Shown here one piece after another: positions 9,053 through 18,517 of a DNA stretch of 64,000 nucleotides. This DNA comes from Nostoc sp. UHCC 0302 (lineage in GTDB: Bacteria; Cyanobacteriota; Cyanobacteriia; Cyanobacteriales; Nostocaceae), in contig NZ_CP151099.1 in NCBI RefSeq assembly GCF_038096175.1, forward strand, positions 1,924,501 to 1,988,500, written 5' to 3'. How positions within the stretch are numbered: the first letter of the stretch is position 1; the number at the start of each line of letters is the position of its first letter. Made by a program: the position numbers and the translations under genes. The notes under the pieces were generated by a model. The model made no database searches, was not told the origin of the DNA, and saw nothing but the letters and a program-made list of their open reading frames with translations.

Positions 9053-10075
9053 TTACAATAAATGTGAGCCTGTTGGGCATTGAACTTGCTGTGATTCTCT
9101 GGTGGGAAGTTTCGGCTGAGCTGGCGGTGTGGTAGATGGTTTATCAGTTTCGCAAATAGCTGTATTTGTAACAGTCTCGCCTTTAACTTTTGTGATAAAT
9201 ACAATGCCTGTATAGCTTTTGAGTTCAGGTTTTTTAGCAGCGGCTGTACTAATTACACTTTGGGTTTGTCTGCCTTGGGGTATTATTCGATAAGTGTAAT
9301 TCTCAGTTTCTGGTTTAATACCAAGTTGTAGTTGCTCAAGAGTTGTACCAAACTTTTTGTTTTCCAGGTAATAAGCTTGTTGTACGCGGTTTATAGTGCC
9401 AATAACTTGTTTACCTTCAACTTCGGGCTGATTAGTTGGTTGAGCTTCTTTATTTGGGTCGATGAGTTGAACATTAGCAGGTAATGTTGTGGCATCAGAA
9501 ACTTTTTTGAATAGCGTCGCTGTTCGAGAAAAATTTCTAGGTCTGGGTTGTCCAGGATTAGTGCCATCTAACTGTAGTCGCAGTTGACCATCAGGAGTAA
9601 ATTCCAAAATTGTTTGCACCGGTTCCTTGCTACCTGGAATTGTGACATTTAGATGCGTTGGTTTTGGCGTTGGATCAATCTGATATTGAAATTCAACAGC
9701 GACAAGCTTATCAGGAACGGGAAAAAGAAAAAATAGTTTGCCTTCTGGTGTAAAGATAAAAGTTAATGTTTGAGGAGATGAAGGGTCTTTAGCTAGCCAT
9801 TGCCCTAATAATTTCTTGGCAATAGGATTTGTTGCTTGTGGTGGTTGAGACTGAATTGGTGTTCGTAATGGATTTGGAGTTGGTGATAGATTCGGTGTTG
9901 GTACTGGATTGGGAGTTGGTGCTGTTGTAGGTTGAGCTAGCACAGTTGTGTCGAGTGTGACCAACAATGCTATAAATACGCTTGAGGTAATGAATTTGCT
10001 AGCGATTACCTTTGCTTGCGCTCCTTGGGCGATCGCAAGTTGATCAAAATAAGGGAATATTTTAGGCATTTGCAT
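9053..10075 (-). CDS. Exported type IV pilin-like G/H family protein
   Basis: About 340 residues. A hydrophobic N-terminal segment (VFIALLVTLDTTVLAQ) looks like a signal peptide or anchor. A Pro/Thr-rich low-complexity linker follows (PTPNP repeats, about residues 50-90), then a lipocalin-like beta-rich middle and a C-terminal region beginning GTINRVQQAYYLENKKFGTTLEQL. That last block is the hallmark of the cyanobacterial pilin-like G/H family, which shares the post-helix part of minor pilins and general secretion pseudopilins. The usual N-terminal pilin cleavage motif is missing, so it may be secreted rather than assembled in a pilus. The ATG at 10075 was chosen; a GTG three codons earlier is possible. 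Confidence 0.72.
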   Translation of the reverse strand: MQMPKIFPYFDQLAIAQGAQAKVIASKFITSSVFIALLVTLDTTVLAQPTTAPTPNPVPTPNLSPTPNPLRTPIQSQPPQATNPIAKKLLGQWLAKDPSSPQTLTFIFTPEGKLFFLFPVPDKLVAVEFQYQIDPTPKPTHLNVTIPGSKEPVQTILEFTPDGQLRLQLDGTNPGQPRPRNFSRTATLFKKVSDATTLPANVQLIDPNKEAQPTNQPEVEGKQVIGTINRVQQAYYLENKKFGTTLEQLQLGIKPETENYTYRIIPQGRQTQSVISTAAAKKPELKSYTGIVFITKVKGETVTNTAICETDKPSTTPPAQPKLPTRESQQVQCPTGSHLL

Positions 10076-10156
10076 TAGAGCCACTAGATTTACAGGATCT
10101 TAACAGTACTTCTGCGTAGAATTGCACTCTGCCGACATTCAACAGCTAACATTGCC

Positions 10157-11044
10157 ATGAAAACACCGCCTTCCTCTCGTATGGAACTGCTTGATAATGA
10201 TACAGTTGCCGCTTGGGTTTTTCTCACACCAGCACTGATTTTACTCACCTTATTCATTATTTGGCCGATCGCCTATTTGTTTTATCTTAGTTTCACCGCA
10301 GGCAGTTTTACCTCAAAAGGTACTTATTGGGTAGGCTTAAAAAACTACTGGCGCTTGCTACTGAACCCAGATTTCTGGCAAGTTATTGGTAACACCTTAT
10401 ATTTTACCCTTGCCACTCTTATTCCCAGTTTAGTTATTCCTTTAGGGCTGGCAGTTTTATTAAACCGCTCTATAGCATTGCGGGGAATATTGCGAAGTGC
10501 TTATTTTCTGCCTTCAATTATCTCCCTTGTGGCAGCTGGTTTGGGGTTTCGCTGGCTGTTTCAAAACACTGGGCCTGTAAACGCATTTTTAGATTTTTTA
10601 GGAATTCCAGTAATACCCTGGCTGGGAGATGCATTTTGGGCAATGCCAGTACTGATTGTAATGAGTATTTGGAAACAACTGGGTTTCAATATGGTGGTCT
10701 TTCTAGCTGGATTGCAAGCAATTCCTCCCAGTCGTTATGAAGCAGCAGATTTAGATGGAGCGAATGCTTGGCAACAATTTTGGTATATAACCTTACCTGG
10801 ATTACGTCCCACCGTCATATTTGCAACAATTACCACTGCGATTTTTACATTACGGAGTTTTGAGCAAGTTTATGTAATGACCGGTGGTGGCCCTTTGAAT
10901 TCAACTAATTTGCTGGTTTACTACATTTACCAAGAGGCTTTTGCTCAATTTGATTTTGGTTATGCAGCAGCAGGGGCAACGGTGCTGTTAGCAATGACGT
11001 TGGTACTAGTGTATTTGCAGCTGCGAACTTGGGGGGAGGAGTAG
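10157..11044 (+). CDS. Sugar-type ABC transporter permease (MalF/UgpA-like)
   Basis: 295 residues with six hydrophobic segments and the inner-membrane permease signature EAADLDGANAWQQFWYITLP (about residues 195-214), the EAA loop that docks on the ATPase. The N-terminal helix (AAWVFLTPALILLTLFIIWPIAYLF) is typical of MalF/UgpA-type permeases for carbohydrates or glycerol phosphate. The partner permease, binding protein and ATPase are not in this window; cyanobacterial sugar transporters are often scattered. It is convergent with the hybrid kinase, with only 24 bp between stop codons and a GGCAGGAGGCAG repeat in the gap. Confidence 0.88.
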   Translation: MKTPPSSRMELLDNDTVAAWVFLTPALILLTLFIIWPIAYLFYLSFTAGSFTSKGTYWVGLKNYWRLLLNPDFWQVIGNTLYFTLATLIPSLVIPLGLAVLLNRSIALRGILRSAYFLPSIISLVAAGLGFRWLFQNTGPVNAFLDFLGIPVIPWLGDAFWAMPVLIVMSIWKQLGFNMVVFLAGLQAIPPSRYEAADLDGANAWQQFWYITLPGLRPTVIFATITTAIFTLRSFEQVYVMTGGGPLNSTNLLVYYIYQEAFAQFDFGYAAAGATVLLAMTLVLVYLQLRTWGEE

Positions 11045-11068
11045 AGGCAGGAGGCAGCACTTCGACTC

Positions 11069-14000
11069 CTAACGCCGAACTCTGCTAACTAGGCTGACGA
11101 CAGCTGCAACTAGCTCAGAAGGCTCCGTTGGTTTGTGAAGGTGCAACTGAAAACCTGCTGAAAGTGCCTGTTTCTGGTTATATTCTCCGGCATAGGCAGT
11201 GAGAGCGATCGCAGGTATTTGTCCCCCTTGTTCTGGTGTCCAGGTTCTCACTTGGCGAATTAGCATATAGCCATCTATTTCTGGCATTCCAATATCGCTT
11301 AATAGAACATCTGGCTGATAATCTGCTAAGGCTTGCAGTGCTTTCGTCGCCGATTGTACTGCAATTACTTCTGCCCCCTCCTCTTCTAAGACGAAGCTGA
11401 TAAAGTCCCGCGAATCGGTTTCATCATCAACTACTAGTATTTTGAACCCTTGAAGATTTCCCAAATTGGAGTCCACTTCATCTTCTTGTTGGCTTTCTCC
11501 GGCGGCTAGTGTTGGATGTAAAAGTGGCAGATTCACGGTAAATGTCGCCCCCTGTCCTTCACCCTGGCTTTCTGCCAAGACTGTACCACCGTGAAGTTCT
11601 ACTATCTGTCGAACAATAGCCAACCCCAGTCCTAGTCCACCAAATTTTCTGGTGGTAGCGCTATCGGCTTGCCGGAAGTAATCAAATACATAAGGTAAAA
11701 AGTCAGATTTAATTCCTTGACCTGTATCGCTAACGATAATTTGGGCATAGGGCATTGGGGATTGGGCATCTGTAATTTTTATCCCTGCTTCCCCTGCTCC
11801 CCTGCCCCCCTGCCCCTCGGTCACTGAGCGGAGCCGAAGTGCTGCCTCACTTCGACTCCGCTCAGTGACCACCTGCTCCCCTGCCCCCAATCCCCTTTCC
11901 AGTCGTACTTCTACTCGTCCACCTGGAGGTGTAAACTTAACAGCATTGGAAACTAAATTCCAAATAACTTGCTGCAAGCGGTTAGGGTCTCCCGTCACTA
12001 GCAATGTGGAATTACTCTGATTATTTTCATCAACTAGGGACAATTTTACATTGATGGATTTTGCTTCTGCTGCCAAGCGTACTGTCTCTATTGCGGCGGA
12101 AATTGTAGATGCCAGATTTACTTTGGCAATATTTAATGTCAGTTTGCCCTGAAGAATACGTGAGACATCTAGCAAGTCTTCAATGAGTTGAGCCTGTAAT
12201 TTGGCATTGCGCTCAATAGTTGCTAAGGCTATTGCTGTCTTTGATTCGTCGAATTTGCGAGTTTGGAGTAGCTTAGACCAACCCAAGATAGGGTTGAGGG
12301 GCGATCGCAATTCGTGAGAAAGAACGGCAAGAAACTCATCTTTGATGCAGTTTGCTTCTTCAGCTTGAGCGCGTGCCTGCTGTTCGGCTGCGTACAAGCG
12401 AGTGTTTTCAATTGCGATTGATGCCATCTGAGCTAACTGCACAATAATGGCTTCGTCTTCTTCGGTAAATTCACCTTCGTATTTATCAGATAACTGAATT
12501 AGTCCAATATTGCCACCATTCCTGCCAATTAGGGGTGCAGCCAGCCACCCACGCATTGGAGGATGTTTATCGGCTTCTTTGCCAAACCCTCGCCACCTGG
12601 GATGATCTTGCAATTCGGCTTGAGTCATCCGCATGGGACGATTCATGTGACAGACGGAGGCGTAGATGCCTGTACCATCAGGCTTTTCCTGATAATCTTG
12701 CCATGCGGCATACTTATCTGAGAGTGAAATCGAGCTTACAGACTGCGCCCAATTATGATCAATTGTCGTGCTGGTGACTGATTGGTGTGCGCCGATGATG
12801 CCACGCGCCTGTTCTGTAATCAACCGCAAAACTTCTTCAATCGAGAGTGTTGAATTAATGGTTAATGCTGCTTGAGTCAAGCCATGTAATTGGCTGACGT
12901 ATTGTCGCGATCGCATTAGCATTTGTTCTCGTTCTGCTTCTGCCTGTTTGTGATCGGTAATATCAATGCATGAGCCGATATAACCGAGAAAATTACCTTC
13001 TGGTGTTAAACGTGGCACACCTATATCTAAAATCCAACGATATTCGCCATCAAAGCGTTTGAGGCGGTACTCCATTCTAAAATCTTCACGAGCATCAAAG
13101 GCATTGACGTAAGTTTCAAAACAGTACTGTAAATCATCAGGATGCACTCCTTGCACCCAACCATTACCCATTTCTTGGTCTATTGAGCGTCCTGTAAACT
13201 CCAGCCACGGTTTATTAAAGTAGTAACAAAGCTTATCAGCACCAGACATCCAAATCAGAGAGGGAGATGCATCTGCCACCTGACGGAATCGTGTCTCACT
13301 TTCTCGTAATGCGGCTTCTACCCGTTTACGTTCAGTTATATCCAGCACCTGGGATAGCACGGAAATCAGCTTGCCTGATTCATCACATAAAGCCGAGTTG
13401 TGCCACTCACAATAAACAATAGACTCATATTTGGTATAGTTGCGGTTTACAGAAACACGCTGCGTTTCTCTGCCGCTCAATAACTCCATAATTATGTCGT
13501 TGACTGTCTCTTCATCTTCATCACAGATAAATTGCCAATCATCAAACTTTTTACCCATAACTTCTTGAGCTTGCCAGCCGAAAATTCGCTCGGCTTCTCG
13601 TGACCAGCGACATACACGAAATTCTTGATCCCACTCGATTACTGCCAAAGGAGAATTCTCCACATGAGAATTGAGCCTTGGTAAGACATCGCGCAACGAT
13701 TTCTCTGCCTGCTTGCGCTCAGTTAAATCCATCACAAAACAGACACAACTAGGTGGAGACTGCTCCAAAAGAGCGCCACCAATCAAAATTGATACACGAG
13801 AGCCATCTTTACGAAGATATTGCTTTTCAAAAGGAGTAAAGCAATTAAACGTTAAAAGTTCTTGCAATGCCTTTTCATCTAAGTGGCGATATTCTGGGGG
13901 TGTAATTTGTGGCCAACGGATTTCTCCTGCAAGTAGCTCTTCACGGGTATAGCCCACCATCTGGAGAAAAACATCATTAGCCTCTATAATTTTTTCAAAA

Positions 14001-14635
14001 TCTGCCAAAACAATGCCAATAATATTGGAGTTAACTAATTGCCGACAGCGAGCTTCACTTTCTTGTAGCGCTTTTTCCATCTGCTGGCGCTCAGTATGTA
14101 GGCGTTGAAGCTCGGCAGTTAACTCTACCAAAGGTCTTTGTGCTTCAGCAGTATCTTGGTGAGTGATAATTGGGGCGATCGCGCTACGTGCAGTTTTAGA
14201 GGCAACCGCATCTATTGCCCGTTTTTGCTCAGTAATATCGGTAAACGTCGATACAACTCCGTAGGGTACAGTTTTGTTACGCTGGAATAAGGGCTGCGAA
14301 TTGATCAACAACCAAATTAACTCATCGCTTTGCTTAGAAAAACCAATAACGCAGTTTAGACAGGGCTTGCCTGTACTCCAAGCAACCATAGCCGGATGAG
14401 TTTCCGCACTCAAGGGTGACCCGTCTTGATGAACCCAGGAAGAGTTTAGGGCAGCCCAGGACTGTATTTGCTCGGTTGTAAGCCCTAGAATGCTCTCAGC
14501 GCTAGCATTATATGCTTGGATGTTGCCATCAGCCAACTGAAAGATCATCCCCTCTTCCACAGTGGCGTGTCTGCTGCGTAGAGCATCTAACTGCTCCCCA
14601 ACTACCTGATAATTGCACTTTTCCTGATCTTGCAT
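11069..14635 (-). CDS. Hybrid sensor histidine kinase (4 PAS, GAF, HisKA, HATPase, receiver)
   Basis: 1188 residues, no obvious membrane segment, so probably a cytosolic sensor. In order: PAS at about 20-135, 190-310, 320-435 and 445-565, a GAF domain at about 580-755, a HisKA dimerisation domain with phospho-acceptor His in LSHELRSPL (about 774), and an ATPase with N-box WNLVSNAVKF (about 890), G1 SDTGQGI and G2 GGLGLGLAI. The C-terminal receiver has DDE and phospho-Asp in LLSDIGMPE (about 1113). About 45 extra residues (about 913-960) sit between the N and G1 boxes, encoded by dispersed repeat DNA. The GAF domain and tail resemble cyanobacterial phytochrome-like kinases, but no bilin Cys motif was identified. 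The output partner is unknown. Confidence 0.93.
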   Translation of the reverse strand: MQDQEKCNYQVVGEQLDALRSRHATVEEGMIFQLADGNIQAYNASAESILGLTTEQIQSWAALNSSWVHQDGSPLSAETHPAMVAWSTGKPCLNCVIGFSKQSDELIWLLINSQPLFQRNKTVPYGVVSTFTDITEQKRAIDAVASKTARSAIAPIITHQDTAEAQRPLVELTAELQRLHTERQQMEKALQESEARCRQLVNSNIIGIVLADFEKIIEANDVFLQMVGYTREELLAGEIRWPQITPPEYRHLDEKALQELLTFNCFTPFEKQYLRKDGSRVSILIGGALLEQSPPSCVCFVMDLTERKQAEKSLRDVLPRLNSHVENSPLAVIEWDQEFRVCRWSREAERIFGWQAQEVMGKKFDDWQFICDEDEETVNDIIMELLSGRETQRVSVNRNYTKYESIVYCEWHNSALCDESGKLISVLSQVLDITERKRVEAALRESETRFRQVADASPSLIWMSGADKLCYYFNKPWLEFTGRSIDQEMGNGWVQGVHPDDLQYCFETYVNAFDAREDFRMEYRLKRFDGEYRWILDIGVPRLTPEGNFLGYIGSCIDITDHKQAEAEREQMLMRSRQYVSQLHGLTQAALTINSTLSIEEVLRLITEQARGIIGAHQSVTSTTIDHNWAQSVSSISLSDKYAAWQDYQEKPDGTGIYASVCHMNRPMRMTQAELQDHPRWRGFGKEADKHPPMRGWLAAPLIGRNGGNIGLIQLSDKYEGEFTEEDEAIIVQLAQMASIAIENTRLYAAEQQARAQAEEANCIKDEFLAVLSHELRSPLNPILGWSKLLQTRKFDESKTAIALATIERNAKLQAQLIEDLLDVSRILQGKLTLNIAKVNLASTISAAIETVRLAAEAKSINVKLSLVDENNQSNSTLLVTGDPNRLQQVIWNLVSNAVKFTPPGGRVEVRLERGLGAGEQVVTERSRSEAALRLRSVTEGQGGRGAGEAGIKITDAQSPMPYAQIIVSDTGQGIKSDFLPYVFDYFRQADSATTRKFGGLGLGLAIVRQIVELHGGTVLAESQGEGQGATFTVNLPLLHPTLAAGESQQEDEVDSNLGNLQGFKILVVDDETDSRDFISFVLEEEGAEVIAVQSATKALQALADYQPDVLLSDIGMPEIDGYMLIRQVRTWTPEQGGQIPAIALTAYAGEYNQKQALSAGFQLHLHKPTEPSELVAAVVSLVSRVRR
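11752..11898 (-). repeat. Dispersed palindromic repeat inserted in frame in the kinase ATPase domain
   Basis: A GC-rich block of CCCCTGC variants surrounds a palindrome (GGTCACTGAGCGGAG and its complement CTCCGCTCAGTGACC near 11817-11870). It keeps the kinase frame open and adds about 45 residues including LRSVTEGQG. The same DNA and peptide occur in the HPPD gene near 37049-37080. It is therefore a mobile-type repeat and not kinase sequence. Confidence 0.85.
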
Positions 14636-15452
14636 CTTGTTAGGTTCAATAAACTAGGCGGGACTTTTTTGCCCATGAATTAGGATTGCTTGCTTGAGTA
14701 ATAATTAGTTACTAGTACCGCTATGCGGAATTCGTAATACTTCTCTACGAGAGGCTGCGCCCTAAGCGTAGCTATGCCGCAACCTTTACGGCTACGCGGT
14801 AGTTGAGCGTAGTCGAAACTCAGTACAAGTTCGTAATTCTTAATTACGTTTTCACAAAGGTTTCAGGCATTCTCAATGGATGGTTTATTTTCGCCGTGCT
14901 GTACTAGCAGTTTTTTTCTAGGAATCTGGCATATTTTTATATAAGTAGATCCTTTTTTTAAATCTAACTTTGGCAGCAAATAAATCCTCCTATAGATAGG
15001 GGTTTTACAACGATTTTACTAATTAAAGACTATTTAAAATAGCTGTAACTTTTACTAAGATAAACCCTTGGTTTTATGTCTGCTTCCAGATGTATCATAT
15101 AGTCGCTCCCGTACTGTTCAAAGCTAAGTTTCTCGTTCTCAAAAAGCTATGCATTTGTTAATAAATAATTAACATTTGATGTAGTAATTACTGTTTATTA
15201 AAGAAAATTGCATACAAAACGATTCATAATCTCTTAATTCTAGGATATTTTTACATTATCAATATTTCCTGACTTATGTCAGCATTTTTTGTTGTAAAAA
15301 CCTATTCAAAAGCGCATTTTTACGTTCTTTCTCATTTTTTTGGAATTTATTTAAGATTATGTATCTAGCTTATCTACATTTCGGGTGTACTCTCAATATA
15401 CGGTAGCTCTCATGATCGGTCTTCGAGATAAATTACACCTGAGGTGAATACC
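14636..15452. other. Long intergenic region with one dispersed repeat
   Basis: This spacer of about 800 bp lies between the divergent kinase and pentapeptide genes. Positions 14736-14781 are a 46-bp element (AATACTTCTCTACGAGAGGC at its left end) repeated perfectly in inverse orientation at 16200-16245, on the other side of the pentapeptide gene. A second palindromic stretch (TAGTTGAGCGTAGTCGAAAC) follows to about 14830. The rest is AT-rich with no ORF or RNA gene that I can recognise and presumably holds both promoters. Confidence 0.6.
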
Positions 15453-16109
15453 ATGAAAAATTATGCTGAGCAGCAAGAATTGCTCTTAAGTCAAATCCCA
15501 AATAAATGTTTTAAAGACCAAGATTTCAGTGGATGTGACTTGAGGGGAATTGACCTGAGAGCAGTTGATTTAAGTGGTATTAACCTAATAGGAGCAGATT
15601 TGCAGGATGCAAATCTGTGTGGTGCTATCCTGACTCGTGCTAATTTAAGTGGTGCAAATTTAATGCACGCTAGTTTACGTGAAGCTAATTTGTATGAAGC
15701 TTGTTTGCGTGAAGCTAATTTAATTGATGCTGATCTAACACAAGCAAATTTGTGTGGAAGTTCCTTATTACGGGCGCAGCTCACAGATAGTAACCTTTGG
15801 GGTGCTTCTTTGTGCGACGCGGATTTAAGTGAAGCAGACTTAAGCAATGCCATATTAATTGAAGCCTCACTAATTGAAACTAAATTAGTCAGGGCAAATC
15901 TTACCGGAGCAAAGCTATGTGGTGCAATTTTATTAGAAGCTAATTTAAACCAAGCCAACTTAACTGGTGTAGACTTCGCATGGGCAAACTTAACTAAGGC
16001 TAACTTGAGTGAAGCAAATCTTTGGGAAACAAACCTGATTTATGCAAAGTTGCGGGATACTATTATGCCTGATGGGACAATTGAACAACCTCAAATGGTG
16101 ATTTATTAA
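15453..16109 (+). CDS. Pentapeptide-repeat protein
   Basis: 218 residues. From about residue 25 to 205 the sequence is almost entirely tandem A(D/N)LXX pentapeptides (for example ANLSG, ANLYE, ADLTQ), which fold as a right-handed quadrilateral beta helix. There is no signal peptide or membrane segment. Functions in this family vary from DNA-gyrase mimicry to unknown roles, and many heterocystous cyanobacteria carry dozens, so none is assigned. GAGGTGA at 15441-15447 points to ATG 15453 as start; an upstream in-frame GTG lies inside that ribosome site and is rejected. The gene is flanked by perfect 46-bp inverted copies of a dispersed repeat. Confidence 0.88.
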   Translation: MKNYAEQQELLLSQIPNKCFKDQDFSGCDLRGIDLRAVDLSGINLIGADLQDANLCGAILTRANLSGANLMHASLREANLYEACLREANLIDADLTQANLCGSSLLRAQLTDSNLWGASLCDADLSEADLSNAILIEASLIETKLVRANLTGAKLCGAILLEANLNQANLTGVDFAWANLTKANLSEANLWETNLIYAKLRDTIMPDGTIEQPQMVIY

Positions 16110-16129
16110 TGGTTATTAGTCATTTGTCA

Positions 16130-16246
16130 CTTGTACTGAGCGTATCGCTAAAGCGAAAGCTCCGCTAACGCCTTGGTCTCGCAGAGAAGTCGTAAAGCCT
16201 GCGGCATAGCTACGCTTAGGGCGCAGCCTCTCGTAGAGAAGTATTT
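16130..16246. repeat. Dispersed palindromic repeat (inverse copy of 14736-14781)
   Basis: Positions 16200-16245 are the exact reverse complement of 14736-14781 (46 bp). The preceding 70 bp (CTGAGCGTATCGCTAAAGCG and similar) are related palindromic modules seen at 46720 and 30530. It lies between the pentapeptide gene and fraE, which are convergent, and could fold into hairpins that end transcription. Confidence 0.7.
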
Positions 16247-16332
16247 GTCATTAGTGAATAACAAAAGACAACCAGAAAAGTCGTGGCTTAAGCTTCCTGC
16301 ACTCTGAACTTCAAAGACAAAGGATTAAATGA

Positions 16333-17112
16333 TTAAAACTCGCGTCGTGAGAAGATAAAAATTGCGATCGCTAACAACATAGCACTGTACAGTAAGCCGT
16401 AGCCAGTATTGGTAATCAGCGCAGTTGTGTTTGGTAGTGCTTGGAAACCATACACAGCATCATTTTTTAAATCTAACCGCGATAAATCTGGCAATATGAG
16501 AAACAAACCTTGTGTGATGTGTTCTAGTCCAGGATTGCGGCTAAGACGGCCGAGTTTGACTAAATCTTGAGTAATATTCCCGGTTAAATACACGGCAAAT
16601 GTTAAAGCAGTCGCTAACAGGGAACTAGTAAATACTCCTAAAACCATTGCCACAGCAGTGATTAAGGATAACTGCAAAAGTAAAAAAAATGCAGTTATCA
16701 AAATGCTTGGTATTGAATAAGTAGCTTTCCCAAATTGTAAAAATATCAGAAAAATCACTGTCATCGTGGCAATCATTACGGCTAGAACTGCGGATAGCCC
16801 CAGGTATTTGCCGATAATAATTTCGCTGCGGCTAACAGGTTTAGCAATTAGTACCAAAACAGTGCGTTTTTCAATTTCTTTGTTAATCAATCCTGTACCA
16901 ACAAATATAGCAACAATTAAACTAATTGCATTCATTGCTGCCAAGCCAAAGTCTAAAAATATTTTGTTTTCAGTTGTTGCAGCAAATTGCGGCAGCACAA
17001 GGAAAACTGTGGCAAGTATCAGCGCATAAAAACCGATAATATATAAGATGCGATCGCGCACCATTTCCTGAAACACATTCTTTGCTAGTACAAAAATTCT
17101 GGTAATAGTCAT
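16333..17112 (-). CDS. fraE: FraE, ABC-2-type permease of the fraC operon
   Basis: 259 residues with six hydrophobic segments in the ABC-2 permease pattern. The N-terminal cytoplasmic amphipathic part (AKNVFQEMVRDRILYIIG) is followed by LVLIAKPVSRSEIIIGKYLGL, the family's typical loop after the second helix. In Anabaena PCC 7120 the third gene of the fraC-fraD-fraE operon encodes such a permease and is needed for filament integrity and proper heterocyst differentiation. The call rests on gene order and sizes (179, 335 and 259 residues) as well as the fold. The cognate ATPase is not adjacent, as in the known operon. It starts at ATG 17112. Confidence 0.82.
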   Translation of the reverse strand: MTITRIFVLAKNVFQEMVRDRILYIIGFYALILATVFLVLPQFAATTENKIFLDFGLAAMNAISLIVAIFVGTGLINKEIEKRTVLVLIAKPVSRSEIIIGKYLGLSAVLAVMIATMTVIFLIFLQFGKATYSIPSILITAFFLLLQLSLITAVAMVLGVFTSSLLATALTFAVYLTGNITQDLVKLGRLSRNPGLEHITQGLFLILPDLSRLDLKNDAVYGFQALPNTTALITNTGYGLLYSAMLLAIAIFIFSRREF

Positions 17113-17158
17113 TTGTCATTGGTTATTGGTCATTGGTCATTGGTCATTGGTCATTTGC
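17108..17158. repeat. STRR heptanucleotide tract (TCATTGG)n
   Basis: Five or more direct copies of TCATTGG with TCATTTG variants fill the start of the fraD-fraE spacer and overlap the fraE start codon, so the first FraE codons (MTI) lie in repeat-derived DNA. Confidence 0.8.
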
Positions 17159-17245
17159 CAGGAGGTAGAAGGCAGAATGAATCTTCTTGCTTTAATTTGT
17201 TAATTTTTAATTTTTAATTTTTAATTAATTTGTCTCCCCCTACTC

Positions 17246-18253
17246 TTACTGCTGCGGAGGTGGTGACCCAGCGATAAACTTACTCAGGCGATCGCATTCA
17301 ATTTCTGCAACTGTGATTTTGTTACCTGAGTTGTTTGTTGCTGCAACTGGTTCGATTCGACAAGATTTTTTGAGGTAATATCCGCGTGGATTAGAACTTG
17401 GCCCTATCCAGATACTGAGCAAATCTAATATATACCCAGATTTAGTATTTACTACTCGTGGTTCAACGCGCCACAGTTCTTTTTCTTCATATTTTGCTAG
17501 ATTTTTTTGAATGACTTGGTTACCCAAGCTGCCTACTCGCTGTTTTGCATCTAGTAACCATCTTTCAACTTCTGACCAAGGTCTTTCAGCTATTTGTTCT
17601 TCGACTATTGGTTGAAGTTTTTCTAAAATTACAACGCCGTTTCGCGGAACTTTTATTATGGGTTGTGTTGACACAACAAAGGTACTGCGCTTAAAACTGT
17701 CTGCCTGCAAACTAGGATATTCTTGTAACCAACTATCTAAAACAAAGTAAAACTGAATCCAGCAACTCAGTACCATACAACTGGCAACTAAAATTATGAT
17801 TTTTGGTCGGTCTGCTGATTTAGGAATACGAGCTTTAGCATCGGTGTCACTCCCCTCAATGAATTCGGGAATCGCCGTAATTAGCGCCGAAAGAACCGGC
17901 CAGAAAACAATTGTTCTTTCCGAAATTACGTTTTCTGGACTTCCAAACGCAAAAACACTGACTAAAAAGCCAGTGATTACTGCTCCTACTGGCATAAAAG
18001 TTCCAGGAACCCTTAAAGGGTCTTCAGTGGTATACCAAGATGTTCCAGTAATTAAAAATAACCAACCACAAAAGGCAATTATATCTCTTATATAACCTGT
18101 AGCAAAAGATGAGATAAACCAAGAAAAAACACTTAAATAAATTAAAGTTTGCCAGGAATAAGCCTTTGGCGGAACTAATAACTTTTTAACTCCTGCGTAA
18201 AGCTCTTCAACAAATTTAAATGCTTTAAATACATCTTTTAGCAATGTATCCAT
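17246..18253 (-). CDS. fraD: FraD, septal-junction membrane protein
   Basis: 335 residues. Five hydrophobic segments are visible (about 35-52, 55-73, 88-104, 114-131, 151-172), followed by a roughly 160-residue soluble C-terminal part. This matches FraD of heterocystous cyanobacteria (five membrane spans and a periplasmic C-terminal domain). FraD is a structural component of the septal-junction plug and, with FraC, allows diffusion of small molecules between cells of the filament. The gene lies between fraC and fraE in the known order on one strand. It starts at ATG 18253. A 264-bp gap to fraC is long for an operon, so an internal promoter is possible. Confidence 0.83.
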   Translation of the reverse strand: MDTLLKDVFKAFKFVEELYAGVKKLLVPPKAYSWQTLIYLSVFSWFISSFATGYIRDIIAFCGWLFLITGTSWYTTEDPLRVPGTFMPVGAVITGFLVSVFAFGSPENVISERTIVFWPVLSALITAIPEFIEGSDTDAKARIPKSADRPKIIILVASCMVLSCWIQFYFVLDSWLQEYPSLQADSFKRSTFVVSTQPIIKVPRNGVVILEKLQPIVEEQIAERPWSEVERWLLDAKQRVGSLGNQVIQKNLAKYEEKELWRVEPRVVNTKSGYILDLLSIWIGPSSNPRGYYLKKSCRIEPVAATNNSGNKITVAEIECDRLSKFIAGSPPPQQ

Positions 18254-18517
18254 ATTTTGACCTCTAACTAATTAGTACGAAAAGATTGATTTTGCTGTTT
18301 TAAACAGACATAGGATTCATTTTTTTAACAAATTTGCTTTTGTGGAGTAGTTATAGCGCTTATCGTTTGCATTAAGTATAGTTTTTAACCTCACCCACTG
18401 TCTCTTTCTTTAGTAAGGATAGGGAAGCATTTGCTTTACTCAAATATTCTGTGAGGTTATGACTGTATTGCGCCGAAGTTAGAAGCCATATTTCCGAGTA
18501 AAAAAGTTTATTATCTC

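Noticed and set aside
15491-15958. Minus-strand frame of 155 residues rich in LASRKLA repeats
   Set aside because: Antisense shadow of the pentapeptide-repeat gene.
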